Below are positions 31,280 through 40,704 of a DNA stretch of 64,000 nt, piece after piece. Every line of letters starts with the position of its first letter. Within the stretch, counting starts at the first letter, position 1. The position numbers and the translations under genes were made by a program. Under the pieces are notes generated by a model. It was not told where the DNA came from. It saw only the letters and a list, made by a program, of their open reading frames with translations, and did not search any database. The DNA lies in contig QCPU01000004.1 of assembly GCA_003212395.1 (NCBI GenBank), forward strand, positions 35,510 through 99,509. Reading direction: 5' to 3'. Origin of the DNA: Prochlorococcus sp. AG-442-B03. Lineage in GTDB: Bacteria > Cyanobacteriota > Cyanobacteriia > PCC-6307 > Cyanobiaceae.

Positions 31280-33334
31280 ATGGTAGATACCAATAATCGA
31301 GAAAGTAGAAAATATAACATCACTAATAATGAAGATGTTAATAACTATTGGATTAATAGACTCCTCGCTTGGTGGAGTGGGTTCAGCTTAAGAACAAAGT
31401 TGTTGGCAATAGCCACTCTTGTCGTAAGCCTCCTAATGACAGGAATAACTTTTTTTGCATTAAATAGTATTCAAAGAGATGCAGGAATGAATGATACTAG
31501 ATATGCTCGAGATCTTGGCTTGTTGTTATCTGGAAATGTTACAGAATTAGTCGCTAATAACCAAAAAAAAGAAATTTCAAACGTAGCCGAAAAGTTTTGG
31601 AGATCAAGTCGTAACCTGCGTTATATATTTTTTACTGATGCTGAAGATATTGTTCAACTTGGGATACCGATCAGTGCAACACCGGCAAGCTCAGACAGTC
31701 AGTTTCAGCTCACTCGAAGATTAAAACTACCCTCAGAATTAAAAAAGAGACCACAATTCCCTCTAGTTAGACAGCATGCGACACCTCAAGGTCAAGTAAC
31801 AGATGTATTTGTCCCAATGTTGTGGAAAGGTAAATATCTTGGAACTTTAGCTTTGGGAGTCACCCCTAACAAAAAAGCACTAGCAAGTGCTGCCTTAACC
31901 AGAGAAGTAACCATTGCAGTATTTATCTCTATTTGGGTTTTAGTAATACTTGGAGCTGTATTTAATGCACTAACAATTACAAGACCAGTAAGAGAGTTAG
32001 TAAGAGGTGTTAGAGAAATTTCAAAAGGTAATTTTAAATCCAGAATTTCTTTACCTATGACAGGTGATCTAGGAGAACTCTTAAATGGATTCAACAGAAT
32101 GGCAACACAGTTAGAAAATTATGACGAAGCTAATATAGAGGAACTAAAAGCGGCACAAATCAAGCAGCAATCCTTGATAGCTACAATGGCTGATGGTGCG
32201 ATATTATTGGACTCAAAAGGCAAGATTGTACTTACTAATCCAACAGCAAAGAGATTATTTCGTTGGGAAGGAAGATTTTTAGAGGGTAAACATTTTTTAA
32301 ATGAAATCCCTGAGATTTTATCTAACGACTTACATACAAATATAGAATCTATTCTAAATAGAGAAAAGGAGCAGGACGATTTAAGATTCAGCTTAGGAGA
32401 GCCAGCTAGAACCTTAAGAATTGTCTTACAATCAGTTTTAGATACAAATAAGATTGAATTAAAAGGAATTGCGGTAACAATTCAAGATTTAACTAGAGAA
32501 GTTGAACTTAACGCAGCACAAAATCGATTTATTAGTAATGTTTCGCACGAATTAAGGACACCACTTTTTAATATCAAAAGCTATGTAGAAACCTTACATG
32601 ATTTAAAAGATCAACTTTCTGATGAAGAACAAATAGAATTTTTGGGAATTGCAAATTCAGAGACTGATAGGTTAACAAGACTTGTAAATGATGTATTAGA
32701 TTTATCTAGATTGGAATCGGGGAAAATTATTCAGCTAGAAAAAATGGACATAAAACCAGCAATAGAACAAACTCTTAGAAATTATAGACTTAATGCCACA
32801 GAAAAAAACGTTTCATTAGCTCACGATATAGAGGAAACTATTCCCCCAATTCTTGGAAATTTTGATTTGATTTTACAGGTTTTTGATAATTTACTGGGTA
32901 ATGGATTGAAATTTAGTCCAAAAAACAGCTCTCTAATGGTAAGAGCTTATACTTGGCCAGATTCCTGCCCTGCTTTCCCTCCAAGTATTAAAAATGATGC
33001 AGCCCCTCAATGTGAATTAGTTTCACCACTTCCAAAAGTAAGAATTGAGATAGCTGATACTGGCTCAGGAATATCTCAGGCTGATCAAGAAAAGATATTT
33101 GATCGTTTTTATAGAGTAGAGAATTCAGTGCATACTGAGCAAGGTACAGGTTTAGGTTTATCTATAGTTCGAGGAATAATTGAAAAACACGGTGGGGAGA
33201 TTCGTATGGCTAGTGAATTAGGAGTTGGAACAACTTTCTGGTTTGACTTAGCCTTAGCACAATCTGATAAAGATGAATTATTGACAAAAGCTATCAATAA
33301 TTCAGATTCTTTTTCAGGTTCTGAAATTAAATAA
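31280..33334 (+). CDS. nblS: NblS/DspA-type sensor histidine kinase
   Basis: Membrane-bound kinase that in cyanobacteria controls light- and nutrient-stress genes, including hli genes and phycobilisome degradation. Two membrane spans (about 37-60 and 207-232) flank an extracytoplasmic sensor region, then HAMP (~233-280), a PAS domain (~290-395), HisKA with the phosphorylated His423 in NVSHELRTP, and an HATPase with the N box FDNLLGNGLKFS, ADTGSGI and GTGLGLSIV. 684 residues. An unusual Cys-containing insert (SCPAF, PQCEL) interrupts the ATPase domain near residue 560-575. Confidence 0.9.
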   Translation: MVDTNNRESRKYNITNNEDVNNYWINRLLAWWSGFSLRTKLLAIATLVVSLLMTGITFFALNSIQRDAGMNDTRYARDLGLLLSGNVTELVANNQKKEISNVAEKFWRSSRNLRYIFFTDAEDIVQLGIPISATPASSDSQFQLTRRLKLPSELKKRPQFPLVRQHATPQGQVTDVFVPMLWKGKYLGTLALGVTPNKKALASAALTREVTIAVFISIWVLVILGAVFNALTITRPVRELVRGVREISKGNFKSRISLPMTGDLGELLNGFNRMATQLENYDEANIEELKAAQIKQQSLIATMADGAILLDSKGKIVLTNPTAKRLFRWEGRFLEGKHFLNEIPEILSNDLHTNIESILNREKEQDDLRFSLGEPARTLRIVLQSVLDTNKIELKGIAVTIQDLTREVELNAAQNRFISNVSHELRTPLFNIKSYVETLHDLKDQLSDEEQIEFLGIANSETDRLTRLVNDVLDLSRLESGKIIQLEKMDIKPAIEQTLRNYRLNATEKNVSLAHDIEETIPPILGNFDLILQVFDNLLGNGLKFSPKNSSLMVRAYTWPDSCPAFPPSIKNDAAPQCELVSPLPKVRIEIADTGSGISQADQEKIFDRFYRVENSVHTEQGTGLGLSIVRGIIEKHGGEIRMASELGVGTTFWFDLALAQSDKDELLTKAINNSDSFSGSEIK

Positions 33335-33339
33335 ATTAT

Positions 33340-34878
33340 CTAATTTTTATCCAATCCTTTAAAAACATTTTGAACATTTTGAACATTTTGGTCAGGTACA
33401 ACTCTGTGAGGGGCACCACTAAATATTTGTTCAAAATTAGAAAAAGAATCTTTTATTTCTGGACCACTATTTGTAATAATAAATTCTCTTATTCGTTTAT
33501 CATGCCATGATCCCCGCATTTTAAAAACATTTAAAGCTCGTGCCATCTCACCTTTTATTTCTACATACTGAAGCAACAATATGGTATCTGTAATAGTTGA
33601 TATATGAGAATCGGTTATAGAATGACTTCCCATAAATTCTTCTGCAGTATTAGTAAAAAAGCCTGCTATCTCCTCTTGTTTTGTATAACCAGTAACAGCA
33701 ATTACAAACTGTCTAAATGCATTCAAACTTACACCTCTGGCTAATGCAGAGAGAGAATCAATTGCCATTCTTTTTGGTTTAAATTGATTAATTTGCGTTT
33801 TTATAATTTGCAAGTGATCTTCTAAACCAGTTGATTCAGGATATGCACAAATAATTTTTAATAACCCATCACTTTCCATTTTTTCAAAATCTATTCCCCA
33901 GCTAGTCGCATTCCTAAGCAATTGAGCCCTGGATTCTTCATATGCAAAAAGTATTGCTCTTTCATTATTGTTATAAGCATCTTCAACAAATTTTGAAACA
34001 AGCATTGTTTTGCCTGTACCAGTAGCTCCAGTGGCAAGAATGATGGAATCTTGAAAATATCCTCCACCACACATATCATCAAGATCTTTAACGCCAGAGC
34101 TAATCCTAATATTTGAAGATCTCTGCGTTAATCTCATTGCTCCTAAGGCAAACACACTTATTCCATCCATTCCCATAGTGAATGGATATTCACCTTTCAT
34201 GTGTATAGTACCTCTTAACTTCAAAACTTCTAGAGTTCTTCTTCTCTTTTCTGACTCAAGAACATTTCTCAATAAGACAACATTATCAGATACAAATTCT
34301 TCTACTCCATATCTAGCAATTGGTCCGTAATCATCAACCCTTTCTGTGGTCATAACTGTTGTCACACCTATTTCTTTTAATCTTGCTATCAATCTAAATA
34401 TTTCTCTTCTAACAACGTAAATAGCATCATACTGTTGAAAGACCGCAGTAATTGAATCTATTGCAACTCTTTTAGCTTTATATTTTCTAATTGCATAACT
34501 AATTCTCTCAATAAGACCAGACAAGTCAAAGTTACCCGCAACATCCTGACCATCTGGGTCAGGAGAAGCATCCAAAATAAAAAGTTTATTTTGATCAATT
34601 AATTCTTGTAAATCCCAACCAAAACTTGAGGCATTTCTAATAATGTCTAAAGGTGATTCCTCAAATGTTACAAAGATTCCAGGTTCATCAAAATTACAAA
34701 TTCCATGATGTAAATATTGCAGAGAAAAAACAGTTTTACCAGTTCCTGAGGTACCACTAACGAGTGTACTTCGAGACACAGGCAAACCACCCCTACAAAC
34801 ATCATCAAAGCCTTCTATTCCAGTTGGTAATTTTTGTACTTGCATTTTATTTGATTTACCAAATTTCTTATCATTCAT
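33340..34878 (-). CDS. kaiC: Circadian clock ATPase/kinase KaiC
   Basis: Double-RecA-fold clock protein. CI Walker A is GTSGTGKT (residues ~43-50) and CII is GATGTGKT. The autophosphorylation pair is present as Ser427 and Thr428 in HISTITDT, equivalent to S431/T432 of Synechococcus elongatus. The C-terminal A-loop region is altered: it ends with a three-fold QNV repeat (nine-base tandem repeat) and is shorter than the S. elongatus tail, where KaiA binds. 512 residues. kaiB lies 71 bp upstream on the same strand; kaiA is absent. Confidence 0.97.
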   Translation of the reverse strand: MNDKKFGKSNKMQVQKLPTGIEGFDDVCRGGLPVSRSTLVSGTSGTGKTVFSLQYLHHGICNFDEPGIFVTFEESPLDIIRNASSFGWDLQELIDQNKLFILDASPDPDGQDVAGNFDLSGLIERISYAIRKYKAKRVAIDSITAVFQQYDAIYVVRREIFRLIARLKEIGVTTVMTTERVDDYGPIARYGVEEFVSDNVVLLRNVLESEKRRRTLEVLKLRGTIHMKGEYPFTMGMDGISVFALGAMRLTQRSSNIRISSGVKDLDDMCGGGYFQDSIILATGATGTGKTMLVSKFVEDAYNNNERAILFAYEESRAQLLRNATSWGIDFEKMESDGLLKIICAYPESTGLEDHLQIIKTQINQFKPKRMAIDSLSALARGVSLNAFRQFVIAVTGYTKQEEIAGFFTNTAEEFMGSHSITDSHISTITDTILLLQYVEIKGEMARALNVFKMRGSWHDKRIREFIITNSGPEIKDSFSNFEQIFSGAPHRVVPDQNVQNVQNVFKGLDKN

Positions 34879-34949
34879 AATTTTGTGCTAATTAAACAAA
34901 AATAAAATAAATTTTGAATTTATTTATAATTATAAAAGTTTTATATATA

Positions 34950-35267
34950 TTATTTATCTCCACTATATTCAGTTTCAGTTAATTCATCAAAAAGTAGATC
35001 TAAACCAATTAAAACTTTCTCTCTATCTGAGAGATCACCTATTATTTTTCTAACTGGTGGCGGTAAAATTTTAGCCAAGGTTGGAGTGGCTAAAATTTTA
35101 TCTTCTTCTGCAAGTTGTGGTTGCTTAAGTACATCGATAACCTTCAAAGCATAAACTCCTTTGAATTCATTTTCTAAAATTTCTCTTAAAGTATTTAAAG
35201 CTCTCATTGAATTAGGAGTATTTCCAGCAACATAGAGTTTTAAAATATATGTTTTCCTTGCAGACAT
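34950..35267 (-). CDS. kaiB: Circadian clock protein KaiB
   Basis: Thioredoxin-like, fold-switching partner of KaiC. The core [14 protein letters not shown] and [21 protein letters not shown] segments are hallmark sequences. 105 residues, standard length, with a short acidic tail. First gene of kaiB-kaiC. Upstream, only 143 bp separate it from divergent rplU; no kaiA remnant is recognisable there. Confidence 0.97.
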   Translation of the reverse strand: MSARKTYILKLYVAGNTPNSMRALNTLREILENEFKGVYALKVIDVLKQPQLAEEDKILATPTLAKILPPPVRKIIGDLSDREKVLIGLDLLFDELTETEYSGDK

Positions 35268-35347
35268 CGTTATTTTTCCTGAATTGATATAAAAGATTTA
35301 AAACAACCCTTGACTTATTACACTACAAAATAAGAAAATAGACAAAC

Positions 35348-35353
35348 TATTAT
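35348..35353 (+). promoter_or_regulatory. Candidate -10 box for rplU-rpmA
   Basis: TATTAT lies 58 bases before the rplU start codon. A start of transcription about seven bases downstream would place the following hairpin at the very 5' end of the mRNA. No good -35 box is present at the right spacing, which is common for promoters in this genus. Confidence 0.35.
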
Positions 35354-35363
35354 GATTGCTTAT

Positions 35364-35394
35364 TAGGCTTAATCAAATTATCAATTTGAGCCTA
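35364..35394 (+). promoter_or_regulatory. Compound hairpin in the rplU-rpmA leader
   Basis: Two nested perfect stems: the outer TAGGCT/AGCCTA (6 bp) and the inner CAAATT/AATTTG (6 bp, three-base loop), separated by a four-base bulge (TAAT) on one side only. It ends 16 bases before the rplU ATG. It may be an autoregulatory site for L21 or a 5' stabilising structure. Confidence 0.5.
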
Positions 35395-35410
35395 GTAGCG
35401 TCTTTAAGAT

Positions 35411-35851
35411 ATGACAAATTCTAAAAATTCCTCAAACAATTCTCTTAAAAGTAATGAATTGTATGCAATAGCAGAAACTTCTGGGCAACAATTTTGGTTC
35501 GAAGTTAATCGATACTACGATATAGACAGGTTAAATGCAAAAGAGAAAGACAAGATAACACTAGAAAAAATTTTACTTTTAAAGGACAAAGACTCTATCA
35601 CTGTTGGTAAACCTTACGTTAAAGATGCAAAAATTGAATTAGAAGTAATTTCCCATAAAAGAGATAAGAAAATTGTTGTATACAAGATGCGTCCCAAAAA
35701 AAAGACAAGAAGGAAGATGGGACACAGGCAAGAACTTACAAGAGTTATGGTAAAATCAATTTCAATAGGTAAAAGCGCTCCTAAGTCTTCTTCAAAAAAG
35801 GAAACTGTTAAAAAGGAAACTAAACCAAAATCCGAAAAATCTACAAATTAA
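35411..35851 (+). CDS. rplU: 50S ribosomal protein L21
   Basis: Large-subunit protein. The L21 core runs from YAIAETSGQQFWFE to KMRPKKKTRRKMGHRQ. It has extensions at both ends relative to the ~103-residue E. coli protein: ~14 Ser/Asn-rich residues before the core and ~25 Lys/Ser-rich residues after it. 146 residues. Ten bp before rpmA, its usual partner. Confidence 0.96.
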   Translation: MTNSKNSSNNSLKSNELYAIAETSGQQFWFEVNRYYDIDRLNAKEKDKITLEKILLLKDKDSITVGKPYVKDAKIELEVISHKRDKKIVVYKMRPKKKTRRKMGHRQELTRVMVKSISIGKSAPKSSSKKETVKKETKPKSEKSTN

Positions 35852-35860
35852 ACACTTCTA

Positions 35861-36121
35861 ATGGCACATAAAAAAGGAACAGGTTCTACTAGAAACGGAA
35901 GAGATTCAAATTCCAAAAGATTGGGTGTAAAAGCTTATGGAGGAGAAAAAGTAACTGCAGGATCAATTTTAATTCGCCAAAGAGGTACATCCTTTTTACC
36001 GGGGATCAATGTCGGCAAAGGTAAAGATGACACCCTTTTTGCGCTTAAAGAAGGAACCGTAAGTTTCGAAAGCATTAAAAGAAATTTAAGAAATAGAAAA
36101 AGAGTTAATATAGTTATCTAA
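35861..36121 (+). CDS. rpmA: 50S ribosomal protein L27
   Basis: Large-subunit protein whose N-terminus reaches the peptidyl-transferase centre. [16 protein letters not shown] and the [21 protein letters not shown] core are unmistakable. 86 residues; it starts directly at the mature MAHKKG without the cleaved leader seen in Firmicutes. Its 3' end overlaps the convergent methyltransferase gene by 8 bases. Confidence 0.98.
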   Translation: MAHKKGTGSTRNGRDSNSKRLGVKAYGGEKVTAGSILIRQRGTSFLPGINVGKGKDDTLFALKEGTVSFESIKRNLRNRKRVNIVI

Positions 36122-36854
36122 TTTTCTTATAAGCTCTTGTAGTTATAAGAATAGGATGAAATACTTCTAAAAAATTTGATTGAAGAGCTTCAAAAAACTT
36201 TTCTACAATTTGACTATCGTCGATATGAAATGGATATTCATTCTTATCTCCTTTGTAGAAATACCAATTAAAAAGAGCAATAGAATTACTATCCATAATC
36301 TCACCGAAATCATTAATTTGAGAAGCTGGATCTGCAAGATGTTCCAAAACATCAAGACAAACTACCGTATCAAATTTCAATATTTTTGTATCTTGAATTG
36401 TCTTGCAAAAAGTAAGTTTTTTTTCGACTCCTAATTTCTTAGCCCTATATTCAACAAAATTTCTATTTGTTTGATTAATATCTACAAAAAAAACATGTTC
36501 AACTTTTGAAGACATAGCGTTAGCTAAGGCGTGCGTACCAATACCCCCTCCAAAATCTAAAACTAAATCTCTAGAAAATCTCTGCTGAAGTTTTAAAGTA
36601 TCAGCGATATATTCCCTACTTGTGATATGCCAAGCGGCCAAATCAGCTAAATGTTTATCTCCTACAATCTCAGTATAAAAATCTGAAAGATCATCTAAAG
36701 CATCTCCAGGATGTGAGTTTGCCAAATTCATTCTTGCATTTGCAAGCAATCCATCTAAATCACATTCTCGAATAGATAAGTATTCCATTAAATGTGATTT
36801 CAAATTAAAAGCATTGTCTAAAAACTCTTTTAAAATAGAACTATCGTTTTTCAA
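36114..36854 (-). CDS. SAM-dependent methyltransferase, substrate unknown
   Basis: Class I Rossmann methyltransferase: motif [15 protein letters not shown] (residues ~108-121), the acidic motif [11 protein letters not shown] and motif [12 protein letters not shown]. The N-terminal ~95 residues are helical and unrecognised ([15 protein letters not shown]). 246 residues. Neighbours are ribosomal proteins and truB, which hints at RNA or ribosomal modification, but the sequence does not show the substrate. Confidence 0.75.
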   Translation of the reverse strand: MKNDSSILKEFLDNAFNLKSHLMEYLSIRECDLDGLLANARMNLANSHPGDALDDLSDFYTEIVGDKHLADLAAWHITSREYIADTLKLQQRFSRDLVLDFGGGIGTHALANAMSSKVEHVFFVDINQTNRNFVEYRAKKLGVEKKLTFCKTIQDTKILKFDTVVCLDVLEHLADPASQINDFGEIMDSNSIALFNWYFYKGDKNEYPFHIDDSQIVEKFFEALQSNFLEVFHPILITTRAYKKIR

Positions 36855-36930
36855 TTGCTCACTCTATATTTCCCATACCAAAATCATAGAATGGTTATAA
36901 ATTTTTCTCAAATTATGCTTAATATAAAAC

Positions 36931-37854
36931 ATGGAAAATAAAGATGGATTCTTAGTAATCAATAAAGAAAAGGGTTGTACCTCTCACGATTGTGTTAAAA
37001 AAATAAGGAAGTTACTAAATACAAAAAAGGTTGGCCATACAGGAACTCTTGATCCAGAAGTTATAGGAACATTACCAATTGCTATAGGCAGCGCAACAAG
37101 ATTTATTCAATATCTTCCTCAAGGTAAAACTTACATAGGACAAATTAAATTAGGGATAAGAACTAACACTGATGATATTCACGGAGAAATAATTAATCAA
37201 AAAAATTGGCCTAAAATGAGTGATGAAAAATTAGATCAATACTTAAATAGATTTAGAGGAATTATTAAACAAATTCCGCCGCAAGTATCTAGTGTGCACG
37301 TAAATGGTGAGAGAGCTTATAAAAAATCTTTCAAAAATGAAATTTTTGAACTGGCACCAAGAGAAGTAAAAATAAACGAACTTAATTTAATGAAATGGGA
37401 CCAATTAAACGGAATCATAGAAATCAAAATCAAATGTTCAGCAGGTACATATATAAGATCAATTGCAAGAGATTTAGGAGAACTTTTGAATTCTGAGGGT
37501 TGCCTTCTTCAACTAAAAAGAATTGCAGCTTGTGGCTTTGATGAACAAAACTCCATTAAAATATCTGCTATCGAAAAAGAAACAATGGGTGGGGACTCGA
37601 AAAATTTTATTATTCCAACAATTTCTGCTCTTAATCACATTTCAACATTTGTCTTAAGTAACGAAGAACAAATCAATTTTTGGCAAACTGGAAGGGCAAT
37701 TAAATTTGATATTAATTACTTCAAGGAAAGTGAATCTTTTGATTATAAAAAACCCATCAAAGTAATAGATAAAAAACAAAAACTATTTGGGATAGGCTTC
37801 TTAAATGAAAATCAATCTAATATAAATCCCAAACTAGTTCTTAATGCTAAATAA
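36931..37854 (+). CDS. truB: tRNA pseudouridine-55 synthase
   Basis: Makes pseudouridine 55 in the T-loop of tRNAs. The catalytic Asp is in [19 protein letters not shown]; the N-terminal [10 protein letters not shown] and the [14 protein letters not shown] motif also match. 307 residues. Convergent with the SpoIID-family gene, three bp apart. Confidence 0.95.
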   Translation: MENKDGFLVINKEKGCTSHDCVKKIRKLLNTKKVGHTGTLDPEVIGTLPIAIGSATRFIQYLPQGKTYIGQIKLGIRTNTDDIHGEIINQKNWPKMSDEKLDQYLNRFRGIIKQIPPQVSSVHVNGERAYKKSFKNEIFELAPREVKINELNLMKWDQLNGIIEIKIKCSAGTYIRSIARDLGELLNSEGCLLQLKRIAACGFDEQNSIKISAIEKETMGGDSKNFIIPTISALNHISTFVLSNEEQINFWQTGRAIKFDINYFKESESFDYKKPIKVIDKKQKLFGIGFLNENQSNINPKLVLNAK

Positions 37855-37857
37855 CTT

Positions 37858-39057
37858 CTATAGGAAATCTTTTCTAAAGGGTTTAATTTGCACACCCCTA
37901 TAAAAATACTTTAATATTCTTTCAGCTTTTTGGCCTCTAGAAGCCAGATATTTAGAACCCCATTGACTCATTCCTACTCCATGACCTGATCCCTGTCCGA
38001 AAACTGTCAAACCTTTTTTCATTGGAGGTTTATTGTTTAATTCTTCCTCAAAAAATTTAAATCTTACAAAATTACTGTTGAGGCCTAATCTTTTTCTTAA
38101 ATCCACCCCAGACATTTGATCAGAACCATAACCCCCAATAAGTTTTACATTTTTTACCCTACCTGTACTGGTAATATCAAGAATCTCTATATTTTTTAAA
38201 CCTCCAATCTTAGGAAATAATTTTGTTAATTCATTACTCGAAAAATTTTTTTGCCATCTAAATTTTGGATTATTTTTATCAAAATCTTTCACACTTGATA
38301 AATATGGATATTTATTCTTCCATACATCTTGACTATTTTCTGTCATTCCACCTGAGCTACTATGAAACAAGGCATTAATTAATTTATTTTTATATGTCAA
38401 AACTAAAGATCTTGTACTTTTAACGGCTCTGATAGTTTTATAAGTTCTTGACTCCAAGCCATTATAGACTTGATTTTTCTGGGTTGAATCTATATCAAAT
38501 AAATTATTTCCCTTTTGCTTTAAAGCATAAGTTCTTGAAGCAATTGCTTGTGCTTTTAATGCTTCAATGGGCCATTTTGTTGGCATCTCTGAACCCACTA
38601 CACTACTTAGGTATTTTTCTATTCCTAAAACATTCACTACCAATACTTCAGAATCAAGTACAAAGAGATTAAGCTTACCAGAATACCTCTTCTGACCTAC
38701 CCATATACCTCTTCCATCAGAAGATGTAATTTGAAATTGTTGATTACTTTTTAAATCATATTTTTTTTGTTTATTTTTATCAAAATATAAAATTTTTCTA
38801 TTTTTCTCATTTTTCAAAGTTAAGCCTTTTATTTTTTTACTTGAAAGAAATTTCCCCTCTATGGTTAAAGGAATTGATCTATCTGATCTGATCCTTAAAT
38901 TGTTATTTTTTGATATCAAAACTCTAATTATTGGCTCTCGAGATGCAAAAACACTTTCACTCTGAAAAACACAAATAAATAGAATACTTATAAGGCAACA
39001 TTTACTATAGTTATTTTTAAATTTAAGTATCACTTTGTTTAAAAACAAATGCTTCAT
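37858..39057 (-). CDS. SpoIID/LytB domain protein
   Basis: Envelope protein related to SpoIID, a peptidoglycan lytic transglycosylase, and to the amidase enhancer LytB. Hallmarks are YLSSVVGSEMP, ALKAQAIASRTYAL, SSGGMTENSQDVW and the C-terminal GHGVGMSQWGSKYLASRG. The frame runs 25 codons further upstream to 39132, but the inner ATG at 39057 gives a normal signal peptide (about residues 15-38 of the shortened protein) and avoids overlapping the divergent rnz. Confidence 0.85.
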   Translation of the reverse strand: MKHLFLNKVILKFKNNYSKCCLISILFICVFQSESVFASREPIIRVLISKNNNLRIRSDRSIPLTIEGKFLSSKKIKGLTLKNEKNRKILYFDKNKQKKYDLKSNQQFQITSSDGRGIWVGQKRYSGKLNLFVLDSEVLVVNVLGIEKYLSSVVGSEMPTKWPIEALKAQAIASRTYALKQKGNNLFDIDSTQKNQVYNGLESRTYKTIRAVKSTRSLVLTYKNKLINALFHSSSGGMTENSQDVWKNKYPYLSSVKDFDKNNPKFRWQKNFSSNELTKLFPKIGGLKNIEILDITSTGRVKNVKLIGGYGSDQMSGVDLRKRLGLNSNFVRFKFFEEELNNKPPMKKGLTVFGQGSGHGVGMSQWGSKYLASRGQKAERILKYFYRGVQIKPFRKDFL

Positions 39058-39121
39058 TTGCCTAAGTTTGACTAAAAGTTTAAATTTAATCCAGATATAA
39101 AAATAAAAATATAATAAATAA

Positions 39122-40060
39122 GTGAATATCACCTTCTTAGGAACAAGCTCAGGAGTTCCATCCTTAACGAGAAATGTTTCTTCCTTAGCACTTAAATTAT
39201 CACAGTCATCAGAAGTTTGGCTTTTCGATTGTGGAGAAGGAACGCAACATCAAATAATGAAAAGCAATATTAAATCTTCACAAATCAAGAAAATATTTAT
39301 TACACATATGCATGGTGATCATATTTATGGTTTGCCTGGACTTTTGGCTACCTTGGGTTTATCAGGAAATAGTGAGGGTATTGAAATTTACGGTCCTTCA
39401 GAGTTGCGAAGTTTTATAAATTCCGCACTTAAAAGTAGTTTTTGCAAATTATCGTTCCCATTACATTTTGTGGAAGTTGAAAATTTTGCATCAAAAAATC
39501 AAATTCTATTTGAAAACAGCAAAATAAAAGTAAATTGCGCCTGTCTTAAACATAAAATACCTGCTTATGGTTATCGAGTGAGTGAAAAAGATAAGCCAGG
39601 TATATTTGATATCAAAAAAGCAGAGTCTCTAAAAATAGCGCCTGGACCAATTTATTCAGAACTACAACAAGGTAAAAAAGTCGTTTTAGCGGACGGCAGG
39701 TCATTTGATGGGAAAGAATTCTGCGGACCACCAAGAAAAGGTGAAAGTTTTGTATATTGCACAGATACTGTCTTTAGCGAGTCTGCAGTGTCATTATCAA
39801 AAAATGCCGATTTACTTGTACATGAATCAACATTTTCTCAGGAGGATGAGAGCATGGCCTATGAAAAATTACATTCCACAACAATCATGGCTGCCAAAAC
39901 AGCATTATTATCTAATACAAAAAAATTAATTATTACTCATTTAAGTCCAAGATACACTAATAAAAATTCAATTACACCAGGTGATTTGCTTAAAGAAGCG
40001 CAAAAAGTTTTCCCAAATACTCACCTCGCCAAAGATTTTCTAACTGCGGAAATTAAATAA
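39122..40060 (+). CDS. rnz: Ribonuclease Z
   Basis: Metallo-beta-lactamase-fold endonuclease that trims tRNA 3' trailers. The zinc motif is THMHGDHIYGLPG; other ligands appear in YCTDTVFSE and ITHLSPRY. LGTSSGVPSLTRNVSSLAL is the typical N-terminus. The start is GTG. 312 residues, bacterial short form. The two tRNAs in this window carry no encoded CCA, consistent with RNase Z processing. Confidence 0.95.
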   Translation: MNITFLGTSSGVPSLTRNVSSLALKLSQSSEVWLFDCGEGTQHQIMKSNIKSSQIKKIFITHMHGDHIYGLPGLLATLGLSGNSEGIEIYGPSELRSFINSALKSSFCKLSFPLHFVEVENFASKNQILFENSKIKVNCACLKHKIPAYGYRVSEKDKPGIFDIKKAESLKIAPGPIYSELQQGKKVVLADGRSFDGKEFCGPPRKGESFVYCTDTVFSESAVSLSKNADLLVHESTFSQEDESMAYEKLHSTTIMAAKTALLSNTKKLIITHLSPRYTNKNSITPGDLLKEAQKVFPNTHLAKDFLTAEIK

Positions 40061-40134
40061 ACTGCAACAGTTCGTTAGCAGGAGCGTTGTAAATGACCAA
40101 CCCATGAAATAATAGTCTTAGGTTTTTCTATTTG

Positions 40135-40695
40135 ATGTCGATCGAAATGGTCTCTATTTTTTCATCACTTAATAAGTCTTTCAAAAGACTTCTTATTTTT
40201 CTTCCATTAATTATTGGTTTACTTCTTAATCCAATTTCTGCTAATGCACTTTATCCTAGTGATCCTTCATCAGTAGATGGATTGAAAGAAGATCTTCATG
40301 GAGCAGATCTTCAAAATAATGAATTTGTAAAATATGATTTATCTTATCAAGATTTAGGAGAGGCTAATCTACAAGGCGCCTATATGAGCGTGACAACTGC
40401 AAAGAATTCAAGTTTCAAAAGCGCCAACATGAAAGATCTTATTGCATATGCTGTACGTTTTGATAATGCTGATTTATCTGATGCGAATCTTACAAATGGT
40501 GAGCTAATGAAAAGTGTTTTTGATGGAGCAATTATAGATGGAGCAGACTTTACAGATGCAAATCTTGATCTTTCTCAGAGAAAATCATTATGTGAAAGAG
40601 CTAGTGGCACTAATACACAAACGGGAGTTAATACAATTGATAGTCTTGAATGCACTGGCTTAAAAGGTTACATGCCACCAAAGCCAAAAGCATAA
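40135..40695 (+). CDS. Lumenal pentapeptide-repeat protein
   Basis: A signal peptide (hydrophobic ~18-36, ending SANALYPSD) is followed by pentapeptide repeats of the A(D/N)LxX type over residues ~45-145 (GADLQN, GEANLQG, DNADLSDANLTNG, DGADFTDANLD), forming a right-handed quadrilateral helix. A C-terminal Cys pair (SLCERA, LECTG) may make a disulphide. It resembles thylakoid-lumen pentapeptide proteins of cyanobacteria and plants, whose role is unclear. The ATG at 40135 is preferred; a TTG lies one codon upstream. A strong terminator follows. Confidence 0.85.
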   Translation: MSIEMVSIFSSLNKSFKRLLIFLPLIIGLLLNPISANALYPSDPSSVDGLKEDLHGADLQNNEFVKYDLSYQDLGEANLQGAYMSVTTAKNSSFKSANMKDLIAYAVRFDNADLSDANLTNGELMKSVFDGAIIDGADFTDANLDLSQRKSLCERASGTNTQTGVNTIDSLECTGLKGYMPPKPKA

Positions 40696-40704
40696 GATTT
40701 AAAG

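Noticed and set aside
39058..39132. Upstream extension of the SpoIID-family gene
   Set aside because: Would overlap the divergent rnz start and puts a run of aromatic residues before the signal peptide; the inner ATG fits better.
40061..40131. G+C-richer leader between rnz and the pentapeptide gene, considered as a small RNA
   Set aside because: Only four- to five-base stems and no terminator before the next gene; not distinguishable from a 5' leader.
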